Origin: Candidatus Acidiferrales bacterium
GTDB lineage: Bacteria > Acidobacteriota > Terriglobia > Acidiferrales > UBA7541
Length of the DNA stretch: 64,000 nt
NCBI GenBank assembly: GCA_035934015.1
Contig: DASYYH010000028.1
Span: forward strand, 1 to 64,000
Direction: 5' to 3'
Both the position numbers and the translations under genes were made by a program. A model generated the notes under the pieces. The model saw nothing but the letters and a program-made list of their open reading frames with translations, was not told where the DNA came from and ran no database searches. This document shows, in pieces, positions 9,911-18,946 of the stretch (positions are counted from its first letter, which is position 1; the number at the start of each line of letters is the position of its first letter).

Positions 9911-10118
9911 CTTTTTCTGCCCCTTTTGCTTGGGGCGCCCGAAAGCGAGTGGAGACCACTCCCAAAGCGAGCGGCTGCTTTATGGGAGGGACCCGCGCGG
10001 TTCGGGAGGAACCGGGAAAGCAGAAGCCGCGAAGTGCGTTCTTCGCATCCCGGCTACGGGACTGCGGGCGTGGGAATTCTCCCGAAGCAGCGCCCAAGCA
10101 AAGCCCGGCAGAAAAGAG
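9911..10118 (-). promoter_or_regulatory. Long inverted-repeat leader of ssb
   Basis: The 400-bp gap between ssb and the divergent helicase gene has no convincing gene. It holds a nested pair of inverted repeats. The outer arms (9911-9938 and 10090-10118) match over about 28 bases with a few mismatches. The inner arms (9971-9981 and 10017-10030) match over 11 bases with a 3-base bulge. The outer arm ends next to the ssb ribosome binding site. A single strand of this region would fold into a large hairpin. It could control translation or, by analogy with plasmid leading-region elements such as Frpo and ssi, act as a promoter in single-stranded DNA. The function is inferred. Confidence 0.5.
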
Positions 10119-10307
10119 AAAAATGTACCGCGTCAGTTCATTCGGTTGAGGCGAAGGTCAAGCGATGTTACAGGGGGAGAAGGCGCTGCTAACGGGCGTG
10201 ACAGAGTGGCACAACGGGAGACGCAGTTCCAAAGGCAGCGTTGCTGGCGTGATATATTCGCTGCTAAGCATTACTGATTGGCGTGGCCAGCGGCGTTGGC
10301 AAAAGGC

Positions 10308-13300
10308 ATGGGTTTGGAAATCAGCGAGCAGAGACGGCAATCTGTCGAAAAGGCTCGTCAGGCCTGGATCAAGAAGCTAATCGATCTATCCCGCCGCAAC
10401 AATCTCCTCTATTACCGGTCCCTCAAATGGGGAACGTTAAGTCTATCGCTTGAAAGCAGCGAGCGTTGGGCAGCTCTACTGCGCGGCGAGACGGTTCCAC
10501 TAAAGAGTTTGGTTGGAAATATCTCTGACGACGATTTGATCCTAAAAGCTTTGGGAATCTGGCGGAGGGCCCTCGCGAACCAGGAAGAAAAAGGGCTCGC
10601 AACGATGTTCGTAGCTCTCGGGATGGCGACCTGGAAGGCAGCTGACGGAGGGCGAAATACAGAGTCCCCGATTCTTCTCTTGCCAGTTGCGCTCGAAATG
10701 AAAGGACATGCTGGGACTTCGCTCTCCATACATCGCGGCGGTCCGGTGCAAACAAACCTTGTTCTCTTGCATGTGCTGGAGACCGAGTTCGGAGTAGTTA
10801 TCTCGCCAGATGAGGTGCTCTCTCTATTGCAGGGGCATGAAGAAGAAGAGGTTTTTGACCCGTCGCCTGTATACGAGCGTTTCAAGGAAGCATGCACATC
10901 GGTCCCGGAATTCACGATACGGGATGTTGCCGTTCTCGGTAATTTTGCTTTTCAGAAGATGGCAATGGTGCGAGATCTTCAGGGAGGTTCGGAACAACTC
11001 GTATCCAGTGATCTTATTGCTGCGCTTTCAGGTGATACGGAAGCAAAAGAGTCGATTGGTGCGAAGGCACAGAGCCCAGATCCCCGTGAATTCGACAAAG
11101 TCCCTCCTCAGTCTGAGTTCCTAATTTTGGACGCGGATTCGAGCCAACAGTCGGCTATAGCGGCTGTCTTGGCTGGGCAAAGCGCTGTCATTCACGGGCC
11201 GCCCGGTACTGGAAAGAGCCAGACCATCGCGAACTTGGTGGCTAGCCTGGCAGCTGCGGGAAAGCGTGTGCTGTTTGTCGCCGAGAAGCGAGCTGCGCTA
11301 CAGGTGGTGCTGAAAAGGCTCCAACAAGTCGGGTTGGAGAAGATTGCCATCGATCTGCACGGGGCAGATGTGTCGCCTAAGCGCGTAATGGAGCAGGTTG
11401 CCGCAGCCTTGAATACTGTTCGGCAGGCTCTGCCTGTTGACTGCGACGGAATGCACCAGCGGTATGTGGAGCGCCGGGATCGGCTGAACCGCCACGTCGA
11501 AAGTCTCCATCGAAGGCGTAAGCCAAGCGATATGTCGGTCTATGAACTCCAAGGGATGCTACTTCGACTCCAGACGGAAGCGGGGGCCGAGACAAGGTGG
11601 CGAGGACCTGAACTAATTAAAATCGAAAAAGCTGGGCCAGGGAAGGTCCGTGATCTCTTGAGAGAGGCGGGAGGGCTTTCTTCTCTCTTCCTCCGGTGCG
11701 ACCCTTCGCCTTGGAATGGCGTGAAGCTCGACGATGGGACTGCGGCTCAGTATGCTCTGGATTTAGTAGCGCGACTGAGTTCGGAGACCTGGCCAGCCTT
11801 CATGGAATCTATGGCAGAGGTGACGAAAGCAGTGGGCTTTCGAATTCCGACGACAGTGAAAGAGGCGCAAGAAACGTATTCCTTGCTTGACGCTGTTCGA
11901 ACGACGCTTGACTCATATACGTCCGAGATTTTCAAACAGGATATCCAGGCAATGGTGCGCGCTCTCGCGGCTGGCGGGGGCGGAGGACTCAAAGCGGTAT
12001 GGAGTTGGTGCACGAGCGGTGACTACCGGCGAGCGCGCAGCCAGGCTCTCACATATCGCACCGCGGGGAAGGCCAAGAGCGCTCAATTGTCGGCCGAATT
12101 GAGCGCTGCTGACGACCAGCGAATCAGATGGGCTTTACTAAGCGGCTATTCGTCTTCGCCTCAGCGGGTAGCGGGTCATTCGGAGGCACACAAAAAGCTA
12201 AAGCTTGCGCTTGCCGATCTCGCAGCGCTGGCTTCTATCATCGGACAGAGGCAGTTTGATGCGGTACCACTCGTCGAGCTTACAACCTCCCTTGATGGTC
12301 TTGCCAAAGACCGGCTGACGCCAATGAGGCTGCCTAAACTGTGCGAAGTGGAGCGTGGCCTTGAGAGTTCAGGAGTTGGGAAATTAGTCGAAGAGCTTCG
12401 CAAGAAAAAACTAGACCGAGAGCGGTTTATCGCCTCGTTTGATTTCTGCTGGTATTCCTCCTGTTTGGAAGCTGCCCAGTTTGAGGACCCGGAGATCGCT
12501 GGGTTCAACGGGAGAACCCAAGATGGCTTTGTGGAAGAATTTAAAGCGCTGGACAAAGAACGGATTCGAATCGCTGCATCGCGGGTGCGAAGAGCATACG
12601 CCGAGCGAGCAATAGCAGCTATGAATGAACACAAATCCGAAGAGTACGTCATCCGATCTGAGGCTGAGAAGAAGCGCAGGCATCGACCTCTTCGCGCGTT
12701 ATTTTCTGACGCGCGGCACGTCCTGACGGCAGTCTGCCCTTGCTGGATGGCTAGCCCTCTTTCTGTCAGTCAACTGCTAGACGCGGACCGGCATTTCGAT
12801 TTCGTGATCTTTGACGAAGCAAGCCAAGTTTTACCGGAAGATGCGATCCCAGCAATCATGCGGGGAACGCACCTGGTCGTCGCCGGCGACCGATGGCAAT
12901 TACCCCCCACGACTTTTTTCGCGGCAGCAGAGGAAGATGAATTGGCAGACGACGAATCGAACGCGGCCATCGAAGGATATGAAAGTCTTCTCGACACTAC
13001 AAATGCGTTCATGCCGTCGTGGTATCTCGATTGGCACTATCGAAGTCGAGACGAAACTCTAATCAGTTTTTCTAACTACCACATCTATCAGAATCGATTG
13101 GTTACATTTCCAGGACCCGGAGGGTCGCCTGTTATCCAGCATTTTCTGGTCGAACAGCCACTCGGCCTAGATGGACAGGAAGAGAGTTGCTCGGCAGAGG
13201 TCCAAAAAGTGGTCGATCTCGTTCTGGAACACGCGGAAAACAGGCCCAGCGAGTCCTTGGGGATTATTGCAATGGGAATCCGGCACGCAGACCGCGTGCA

Positions 13301-14321
13301 GCGAGCTCTAGATCAGGCGCTCGCGCAAAGGCCTCAACTGGCCCCCTTTTTCGACCCGAACGCTGAAGACCGATTCTTTGTCAAAAACTTAGAGCGGGTT
13401 CAGGGAGATGAGCGCGACGCCATCATTCTAACCGTGGGTTATGGGAAGGACCGAGGGGGAAATCTTCCGTTTAGATTTGGCCCGCTGTTATCTATTGGGG
13501 GGCAAAGACGACTCAATGTTGCGGTAACAAGGGCCCGTCAGCGAATGACACTGGTTTCCTCCTTCAGCCATCTGGACATGGACATGGCAAAAGTTAAGCC
13601 GGGTACAGGAGTGGAATTACTTCGCCACTATCTCGAATATGCTGCTAGTGGCGGCAAGAGATTAGGGGACATTGCTTCCACCGCATTTCCAATGAACTCG
13701 TTCGAGGCAGAGGTTTTTGATGTGCTCCAGTCAAAGGGTGTGCCTCTCTTATCTCAAGTTGGTGCTTCCAACTACCGTATAGATCTCGTCGCGCAGCACC
13801 CAGAGCAACCCGGAAGATGCGTTCTCGCGATTGAGTGCGACGGTGCCTCATATCATTCCAGTCCGACCGCACGGGATCGCGACCGTTTGCGACAACAGCA
13901 GCTAGAGAACCTAGGATGGAAATTCCATCGGATTTGGTCGACAGACTGGTTCATGCGCAAGGACGACGAAGTGACCCGCGCGTTGGCTGCTTATGAAAAT
14001 GCGGTCGCCGCCGCCAATTCCAGGAACTCTGCCAAGGCGTCAGCGCCGGTACCAACTTGGGCGATTTCGCCGCGTGTCAAGGACCGGAGCCGAGGTCCAC
14101 GCCCCAATATCTCAAAGCGCGAAACGATCACAGGCTATTCTGAATGGGAACTCAGGGCGATGATCAGTTGGATTGAATCCGACGGTCGTCTTCGGACTGA
14201 TGAAGAAATCATCGACGAACTGCTGCCTGAACTAGGGTTTCAGCGCCGGGGTGCAAGGATTGACGGCGTGCTCAAATCTACGTTGGAAAAGTATCGGACT
14301 CAAGGGCAGAACAATAAGTAG
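10308..14321 (+). CDS. DUF4011 superfamily 1 helicase with C-terminal Vsr/MTES_1575-like nuclease
   Basis: This is a 1,337-residue defence-type helicase-nuclease. The N-terminus (ARQAWIKKLIDLSRRNNLLYY) is a DUF4011 domain. Walker A GPPGTGKSQT lies near residue 297, Walker B FVIFDEASQ near 833, WHYRSRDETLISF near 908, QGDERDAIILTVGYG near 1030, and the UvrD/Dna2-like motif LNVAVTRARQRM near 1066. A PD-(D/E)xK/Vsr-like nuclease follows at about 1140-1230 (RIDLVAQ, AIECDGASYHSS, RIWSTDWF). A short C-terminal winged-helix-like segment ends the protein. About 530 residues lie between Walker A and B, an insertion usual for this family. Related DUF4011-helicase-Vsr proteins are reported as single-gene anti-phage systems. 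The ATG at 10308 is preferred; an in-frame TTG lies at 10278. Neither has a strong ribosome binding site. Confidence 0.88.
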   Translation: MGLEISEQRRQSVEKARQAWIKKLIDLSRRNNLLYYRSLKWGTLSLSLESSERWAALLRGETVPLKSLVGNISDDDLILKALGIWRRALANQEEKGLATMFVALGMATWKAADGGRNTESPILLLPVALEMKGHAGTSLSIHRGGPVQTNLVLLHVLETEFGVVISPDEVLSLLQGHEEEEVFDPSPVYERFKEACTSVPEFTIRDVAVLGNFAFQKMAMVRDLQGGSEQLVSSDLIAALSGDTEAKESIGAKAQSPDPREFDKVPPQSEFLILDADSSQQSAIAAVLAGQSAVIHGPPGTGKSQTIANLVASLAAAGKRVLFVAEKRAALQVVLKRLQQVGLEKIAIDLHGADVSPKRVMEQVAAALNTVRQALPVDCDGMHQRYVERRDRLNRHVESLHRRRKPSDMSVYELQGMLLRLQTEAGAETRWRGPELIKIEKAGPGKVRDLLREAGGLSSLFLRCDPSPWNGVKLDDGTAAQYALDLVARLSSETWPAFMESMAEVTKAVGFRIPTTVKEAQETYSLLDAVRTTLDSYTSEIFKQDIQAMVRALAAGGGGGLKAVWSWCTSGDYRRARSQALTYRTAGKAKSAQLSAELSAADDQRIRWALLSGYSSSPQRVAGHSEAHKKLKLALADLAALASIIGQRQFDAVPLVELTTSLDGLAKDRLTPMRLPKLCEVERGLESSGVGKLVEELRKKKLDRERFIASFDFCWYSSCLEAAQFEDPEIAGFNGRTQDGFVEEFKALDKERIRIAASRVRRAYAERAIAAMNEHKSEEYVIRSEAEKKRRHRPLRALFSDARHVLTAVCPCWMASPLSVSQLLDADRHFDFVIFDEASQVLPEDAIPAIMRGTHLVVAGDRWQLPPTTFFAAAEEDELADDESNAAIEGYESLLDTTNAFMPSWYLDWHYRSRDETLISFSNYHIYQNRLVTFPGPGGSPVIQHFLVEQPLGLDGQEESCSAEVQKVVDLVLEHAENRPSESLGIIAMGIRHADRVQRALDQALAQRPQLAPFFDPNAEDRFFVKNLERVQGDERDAIILTVGYGKDRGGNLPFRFGPLLSIGGQRRLNVAVTRARQRMTLVSSFSHLDMDMAKVKPGTGVELLRHYLEYAASGGKRLGDIASTAFPMNSFEAEVFDVLQSKGVPLLSQVGASNYRIDLVAQHPEQPGRCVLAIECDGASYHSSPTARDRDRLRQQQLENLGWKFHRIWSTDWFMRKDDEVTRALAAYENAVAAANSRNSAKASAPVPTWAISPRVKDRSRGPRPNISKRETITGYSEWELRAMISWIESDGRLRTDEEIIDELLPELGFQRRGARIDGVLKSTLEKYRTQGQNNK

Positions 14322-14359
14322 CTGTGTACCCATTGAGGAATTATGCTTGTGCAAGGGTG

Positions 14360-14379
14360 CGCCCGCCGCTAGGCGGGCG
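14360..14379. terminator. Stem-loop at convergent gene junction
   Basis: A perfect 8-bp GC-only stem (CGCCCGCC) with a 4-base loop covers the ardC stop, 39 bases past the helicase stop. A second perfect 11-bp palindrome follows inside the ardC end (about 14379-14401). No T-run follows on either strand, so termination is plausible but unproven. Confidence 0.35.
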
Positions 14380-15190
14380 GCGCGGATGAATCATCCGCGC
14401 CGATGGCATTCAGGATTTGCGTTGCGGTTCGCTGCACGTATTCGAGGCTTTCGCCAAGGAGCTTGGCATCGCCGCCGTACAAGCCGATGTAGTCCTGCGC
14501 GGCGCTTCCGGTCTGGAGGGCGATTGCGCTGCAAACTACAAAAGCGACGGCCTCGGCCTCGGTCTCGCGGATTCGCTTGGTTGTGCTGCTGCGGCGTTCG
14601 TCGCGATGCATGAGCTCATGCGCCGTCTCATGCGCGAGAGTCGCGAATTCTTCAGCCGGTGACTGGCCGGTCAGCAACGTGATCTTGCCGCCTGACGAGG
14701 TGCCGCGTGCAGGCGCGATTTCGCCGGAATATTCGAGCGCGATGGCTTGCTCGGCGACGAATTTCGCAAGCCGCTCACGATATTCACGTGGGTCGCCGTT
14801 CACGCTGCCGATTTCCGGCAACGGCTGGCCGTCCGTTTGGCTGATATCGAACACGTAGGCCGCGCGGAATCCAACTGCGACTGAGGATTCGTCCGGCTCG
14901 GTTTCGCGGTTGTTCTCGGCCTTTTTCCGAATGACTGGAGCGAGAATCAGGATGCCTTTCTCGCCCTTCTTCACGAAGCGGCCCATCTTGTGCCAAGCGT
15001 GAAAGCCTGCCAAGTGCGTGGCGTTCGGCTTCTGCGATGCGATAAGCATTATGTTGCCCCACGAATAGCGCCGGAAGCGCGCCATCGCCGCGAGATAGTC
15101 CTTGAGGCGCTCACTGTGGCCCGCTTCTAGGGCTTGCCGGAGTTGCTCGATTGCGTTGCTTGCGATCTGTTTTGCTTGTTCGACTTTCAT
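14369..15190 (-). CDS. ardC: ArdC-like antirestriction protein with ImmA/IrrE-type peptidase domain
   Basis: The N-terminal half (residues 1-120: LKDYLAAMARFRRYSWGN, HKMGRFVKKGEKG) is the ArdC ssDNA-binding domain (DUF1738). The C-terminal half carries a zinc-metallopeptidase motif HETAHE near residues 186-191, with a downstream ETEAEA third-ligand segment, as in ArdC of plasmid pSa. ArdC-type proteins coat incoming single-stranded plasmid DNA and protect it from the recipient's restriction enzymes; they are hallmarks of conjugative elements. The length (273 aa) is somewhat shorter than the usual 290-320. The start has an AGGAGG site that lies inside a long hairpin (next entry). Finding it among restriction genes suggests an element that carries both attack and protection functions. 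Confidence 0.88.
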   Translation of the reverse strand: MKVEQAKQIASNAIEQLRQALEAGHSERLKDYLAAMARFRRYSWGNIMLIASQKPNATHLAGFHAWHKMGRFVKKGEKGILILAPVIRKKAENNRETEPDESSVAVGFRAAYVFDISQTDGQPLPEIGSVNGDPREYRERLAKFVAEQAIALEYSGEIAPARGTSSGGKITLLTGQSPAEEFATLAHETAHELMHRDERRSSTTKRIRETEAEAVAFVVCSAIALQTGSAAQDYIGLYGGDAKLLGESLEYVQRTATQILNAIGADDSSAPPA

Positions 15191-15194
15191 TTTT

Positions 15195-15270
15195 CCTGTC
15201 CTCCTGTTTCAGGGAGTCCTTGCTCCCTTCACCCACAGCCGGGGGAGCGAGGACGCAAAACAGGGGACAG
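15195..15270 (-). promoter_or_regulatory. Long inverted-repeat leader of ardC
   Basis: Arms at about 15195-15227 and 15243-15270 pair in three blocks of 6, 7 and 11-12 bases around a 15-base loop. The ardC AGGAGG ribosome binding site sits inside the proximal arm, so the folded RNA would hide it. The architecture matches the ssb leader (hairpin closing on the ribosome binding site), although the sequences differ. Confidence 0.5.
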
Positions 15271-15474
15271 AAGCGAAGAGATTGGCGCGTCCAGGTCGGA
15301 ACGGGCCGCACGCCTGAGTGACACTGCTTTTTGGTGGCGCGAAGCGTGCTAGTGAAGACCGTAGGCGGACGAATTACACGCCGGAACGCGACAATCTCGG
15401 AGCGGAGGAGAACAGCAAAGGTTCAGGCAGCGACGGAGACGGGTCAGCGCTTGGGACAGAGCTAAACCGTATGA

Positions 15475-16176
15475 TTACTCCGGCACGAAATCCCGTACAA
15501 CCATTGCACCAGGTACCTTCGAAACCACATAGGAAATCTGACCAGCGACGTACTTTGTCAGGTTCGCGAACCATTCTGAAAAGTCTGTTCCCTGGAAGAG
15601 CTGTTTGTGACTGAAAGGTTGGCCTTTTCCCCACAGCGACGCCATAGAAAAGTGAATTCTGCCGCAGTCAACGAGTCCAGAGAAGATGTCACTTTGTCCT
15701 TCGGGGACGAATTCTGCTGGTCGAGCGATTACAGTCCGAACAATTGCCTCGATGTGCTCGGGGCGCTGCACAAAATGCCAGTGCGGCTGTGCATGTTCGG
15801 ATGTTGGGTCCGATGCTGCGGCTTGGTCCCATTCGGCCCGGAACAAAGGGGTAATCTCACCAGCAAAGAGGTCCTGGAGTACCAGAAGCGTAGCATGCTG
15901 CAACGTGTGGCGATTGGCTCCGATTTCGAACCTGGCGAGGAATGTAAAGTAGAAGGTGCTTTCTTGGCCATCGGATAAGCGGATATGCATGAGAGGTTGT
16001 TGTGCCCCCTCGTCAGTTTCGACGATCCTCTCGTCAGCGTTCAAAGATACGCTGAAGCTAGCTCCTGCTCTGCTGGGGCGTCTTGTAAGGCCTAGGAAAG
16101 GTTGATTGAACGAAGATCTTAGACTTTTTTCGAGAGACTGAAGGAGTCTTTCGTTGTAGGGAACACCATCCGGCAT
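15475..16176 (-). CDS. Unrecognised protein partnered with a DNA methylase
   Basis: This is a 233-residue soluble protein with no signal peptide or membrane segment. I do not recognise the family. A beta-rich N-terminal half (LMHIRLSDGQESTFYFTFLARFE) is followed by a mixed region ending in VPGAMVVRDFVPE. No PD-(D/E)xK, HNH or GIY-YIG motif is evident. It starts 3 bases after the stop of the upstream N6-methylase gene, so the two form an operon and probably work together. Candidate roles are a restriction or effector partner or a structural accessory protein. The close coupling is the only functional evidence. Confidence 0.75.
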   Translation of the reverse strand: MPDGVPYNERLLQSLEKSLRSSFNQPFLGLTRRPSRAGASFSVSLNADERIVETDEGAQQPLMHIRLSDGQESTFYFTFLARFEIGANRHTLQHATLLVLQDLFAGEITPLFRAEWDQAAASDPTSEHAQPHWHFVQRPEHIEAIVRTVIARPAEFVPEGQSDIFSGLVDCGRIHFSMASLWGKGQPFSHKQLFQGTDFSEWFANLTKYVAGQISYVVSKVPGAMVVRDFVPE

Positions 16177-16179
16177 ATG

Positions 16180-18561
16180 TCACCCGTTTAGTACAGAGAG
16201 AACCGAATCGTTTACGTTGGCCCAACGGTCAATCTTGCCCTGTGAGATTCTTAGACCTATTTGGACTAGCTTATTAAGGTCAGCTTGGCCGAGCTTCGAG
16301 ACATGCGGCAACGGCAGGCTTGCCACGTATTTCCTCGACAGGTCCCATTGGCCTCCCGAAACTTGAATCGATACGTATTGGAGAAGTTGGTACGCAATTT
16401 CACTGTTCAAGTAGGCGAGAATGGCCAAGAAAACTTCTTCGTCGGTAACCGGCATTGCCACTGCGCCTTTTTCCAAGAGCCATGCGTTGCCAACTACGAC
16501 GACGAAGTCGCCAGTTTGATCGAACGCAAAGGACCGAATCCCCCCAAAATACTTTGAAACGATCTTGGGAACCCTTTGTTCTTGCCAAGAGCGGTGCCAG
16601 AGCAAGTCCCACCAGTTGAGATCGGCTTTTCGGAGGCTCTTCCGTTTGGAAAGTCTTCCTTTTGCGGGCGACAGGTACTCAGTGAAGTAAGTTGGCACGT
16701 AATCGTGGAGCTCGTTTTCGCTGTTGATATTTGGCAAGCCGGTACTGTAAGGGTAGAAGACATAATAGTTGTCATTGAGTTTTCCGTCTGAAATGGACAC
16801 GTTCATGACTGCCGGACGAAAGAATCTCCTCTCAGTTTTCGGGAGCTTCTGAGCATACTCTTTCGCCACAATGAAAACATCGTTGCCCAGTCGGACGCCC
16901 TGTTTGATATCGAATAACTTCCTCGCTGCTATAGTTCGCTTGGTGCGGTGCAGACTTTTGAAAGTTGTCCAAGCCGCGTATCCCCGCGCCACCCATGGAG
17001 CACCAGTTCGTCCAATATCTTCCCGGTCGTAGACTGAAAATCCTTCCTCCAGAAGCGGTTCAGGTTCCGCACCGCGCCATCTGCGTAGGCCGCGCAGAGC
17101 CCTGTTGAGCGAACCGGGGCGGGAGTCTGACCACAAAATGGCAGTCGGCAGGGCGCTAGCAGGGTGGCGTCTTCCCACATACATTCCAGCATCGACAAGC
17201 GCCCGCGCAAAAACACTCTGGTCTCCAAGCCGGGCGATTAATTGAGGAACTAACGTGCCGGCGATCGCTTCCCGAACACCACCACCAGACGACCCTTCCA
17301 GCAGAGAATTTGGAGCAATCATGGCGAGGGTCCCGCCGTCACGTATGATGTCGATGGCGCGGCGCGCAAATGCCATTGCCAGGTTTGGCTTGTTTGAGGC
17401 GCCAAGAAAATGTGTAACGGCTTCTCGCTCCTGGTTATCCATCAGATACCAAGACTTGAACGGTGGATTCATCACGACGATGTCGACTGAATCAGGCCAG
17501 CGAGCGGCCAACAAGGAATCCTGCTGGGTGATCTCGATTTGGACTTGATCTGGCGGCCAGACTCTCTTTTCCCAAGCCAAAACAAACCTCGCCATATCGA
17601 CAGATGCGGGGGATCTATCACAGCCGAGCAACCGGATAGGCCCCGGATATTTTCGTAGCCTCAAGAGACGGAGACACTCTTTGAGTAGTTCGCCGGAGCC
17701 ACACGCCGGATCGAATAAAAAGAGGGGTCGTCCTCCTAGGTCACTGATATCCCTTGTCGCTTCCTCTGCTAGCGTTCGCGCGAGTGCGGGGGGCGTGAAG
17801 TAAATTCCCGTTTCGGCCGGAACGGCTTTGGGGTTAACGATTCCCGGATGTTCGAAGCCAGGAAACCAGTAAGTGGGCGAGATCTCGACTTCAATGTGCG
17901 CCTCTTGGAAGATAGCACCGGAGGCATGGCGAAGAACTAAATCGAAGTCAGGGCGGATGATCTGATAACGACCAATCCCCGATAGATCATTGTACAAAGG
18001 AAGCCATGTGGCATCTGCGAGTTGCCGGGAGGAATCGAGAATCTCATCAGTCAGCCCCCATACCTGAAGGTCTCCTTCAACTAGGCGGTATTGTCCTGTT
18101 GCCGCAGAGGCCAGCAGATGTAGTAGTACGCGGAGCGAACGGAGGCCCGCAGTCTTTTCTTGAAGAGCAGATCTAATTTGGCGAAAAATGCGAAGTACGT
18201 GCGCGACGATGCTTTGGGACCGATCTGGTGCTGTCTTCTCAAGATGACGATGAAACTCGTGGAGCTGTTGGACCACACTACGGCGTGAGTAGCTTTCCTC
18301 TGTGGTTTGCCTATCCCATCGATTGACGATTACCGCGTCGCCAAAGCATGTGATGTAATGCCCGACGTCGCATGACCACGCGGCGGAACAGCGTGAGGGC
18401 CGGTCTACACCACCGACGAAGTCTAAGCAGAAGTTCCCCGTGGTTCCGTTCATGAGCACGTATCTCTCGCCATTGTCGGGACTCTCGCGGAGATGTACCG
18501 GTAGCAAGCCCAGCGCCCTGTGCCAGTCCGTAACCCCTGCGAGTTGTGAGACCTGCTCCAT
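16180..18561 (-). CDS. N6-adenine DNA methylase (Eco57I/TaqI-like)
   Basis: A 793-residue class I SAM-dependent DNA methyltransferase. Motif I FDPACGSGELLKECL lies near residue 280 and the catalytic motif IV VVMNPPFKSWY near 362, the gamma-class order. The C-terminal 300 residues (about 540-793) contain the two-part target-recognition layout of TaqI/Eco57I-type enzymes, with VASLPLPHVSKL near the end. The N-terminal 240 residues carry no nuclease motif I can see, so it is not clearly a fused type IIG enzyme. It is first in a two-gene operon with the 233-residue protein. A pair of direct repeats lies just upstream and may be an operator. It could be the modification half of an undescribed system or an orphan methylase with an accessory gene. 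Confidence 0.87.
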   Translation of the reverse strand: MEQVSQLAGVTDWHRALGLLPVHLRESPDNGERYVLMNGTTGNFCLDFVGGVDRPSRCSAAWSCDVGHYITCFGDAVIVNRWDRQTTEESYSRRSVVQQLHEFHRHLEKTAPDRSQSIVAHVLRIFRQIRSALQEKTAGLRSLRVLLHLLASAATGQYRLVEGDLQVWGLTDEILDSSRQLADATWLPLYNDLSGIGRYQIIRPDFDLVLRHASGAIFQEAHIEVEISPTYWFPGFEHPGIVNPKAVPAETGIYFTPPALARTLAEEATRDISDLGGRPLFLFDPACGSGELLKECLRLLRLRKYPGPIRLLGCDRSPASVDMARFVLAWEKRVWPPDQVQIEITQQDSLLAARWPDSVDIVVMNPPFKSWYLMDNQEREAVTHFLGASNKPNLAMAFARRAIDIIRDGGTLAMIAPNSLLEGSSGGGVREAIAGTLVPQLIARLGDQSVFARALVDAGMYVGRRHPASALPTAILWSDSRPGSLNRALRGLRRWRGAEPEPLLEEGFSVYDREDIGRTGAPWVARGYAAWTTFKSLHRTKRTIAARKLFDIKQGVRLGNDVFIVAKEYAQKLPKTERRFFRPAVMNVSISDGKLNDNYYVFYPYSTGLPNINSENELHDYVPTYFTEYLSPAKGRLSKRKSLRKADLNWWDLLWHRSWQEQRVPKIVSKYFGGIRSFAFDQTGDFVVVVGNAWLLEKGAVAMPVTDEEVFLAILAYLNSEIAYQLLQYVSIQVSGGQWDLSRKYVASLPLPHVSKLGQADLNKLVQIGLRISQGKIDRWANVNDSVLSVLNG

Positions 18562-18573
18562 GGCCTTTTCCAG

Positions 18574-18593
18574 TATTCGCCTTTTATTCGCCT
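18574..18593 (-). promoter_or_regulatory. Direct repeats upstream of methylase gene
   Basis: Two copies of TATTCGCCT (18574-18582, 18585-18593) lie 11 bases apart, about one helical turn, 13 bases upstream of the methylase start. The spacing suits a regulator binding one face of DNA, such as a C-protein-like or auto-repressing factor. A TAATAT-like -10 overlaps their distal end. Low certainty. Confidence 0.3.
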
Positions 18594-18624
18594 ATATTAC
18601 CGGAACGGATGCGTTCGTGACAAC

Positions 18625-18867
18625 TCAGACCGGCCTCCCTTCGTAGCGTGTTTCAAAGCCACGATCCTTCAACAACGCTACGGCCTGATGCGAGTTTGTG
18701 CCGTCGTTAGGTGGAACGTCGGCGGCATCAAGGACGAGCGGCCTTGCAGGAAATTCCTTCCCGTCGATGACGACGGTCCACTTGGGCATACGTCTGTTCC
18801 ACTTGAAGTTTCGAGCCGCCTTGATGATATCTTGGCGGGTTAAGGCTGCGACTTTCGGACTCGCCAT
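18625..18867 (-). CDS. Small hypothetical protein (80 aa)
   Basis: From the ATG at 18867 (AGGAG site 6 bases upstream) this encodes 80 residues. The frame extends 12 codons farther, but without a ribosome binding site. The pattern is a short wHTH-like or SAP-like N-terminus (LTRQDIIKAARNF), then a beta-hairpin (KWTVVIDGKEFPARPLVLDAA), then SHQAVALLKDRGFETRY. I have an impression of similar modules in proteins that accompany restriction genes, but no firm family name. It lies between the methylase and ImmA/repressor genes on the same strand, with gaps of 63 and 79 bp, so it could belong to either unit. Confidence 0.6.
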   Translation of the reverse strand: MASPKVAALTRQDIIKAARNFKWNRRMPKWTVVIDGKEFPARPLVLDAADVPPNDGTNSHQAVALLKDRGFETRYEGRPV

Positions 18868-18946
18868 AGAGAACTCCTCTCCGGCCCGGCCGTCATCATA
18901 CACGAATTACTATTATTATTCACGAAGCAGCGCACAGCACACCGCA

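Noticed and set aside
9900-10097. N-terminal extension of 66 residues on SSB
   Set aside because: The extension is repeat leader DNA with low-complexity composition; the ATG at 9899 has a strong AGGAG site and begins the OB fold as in other SSBs.
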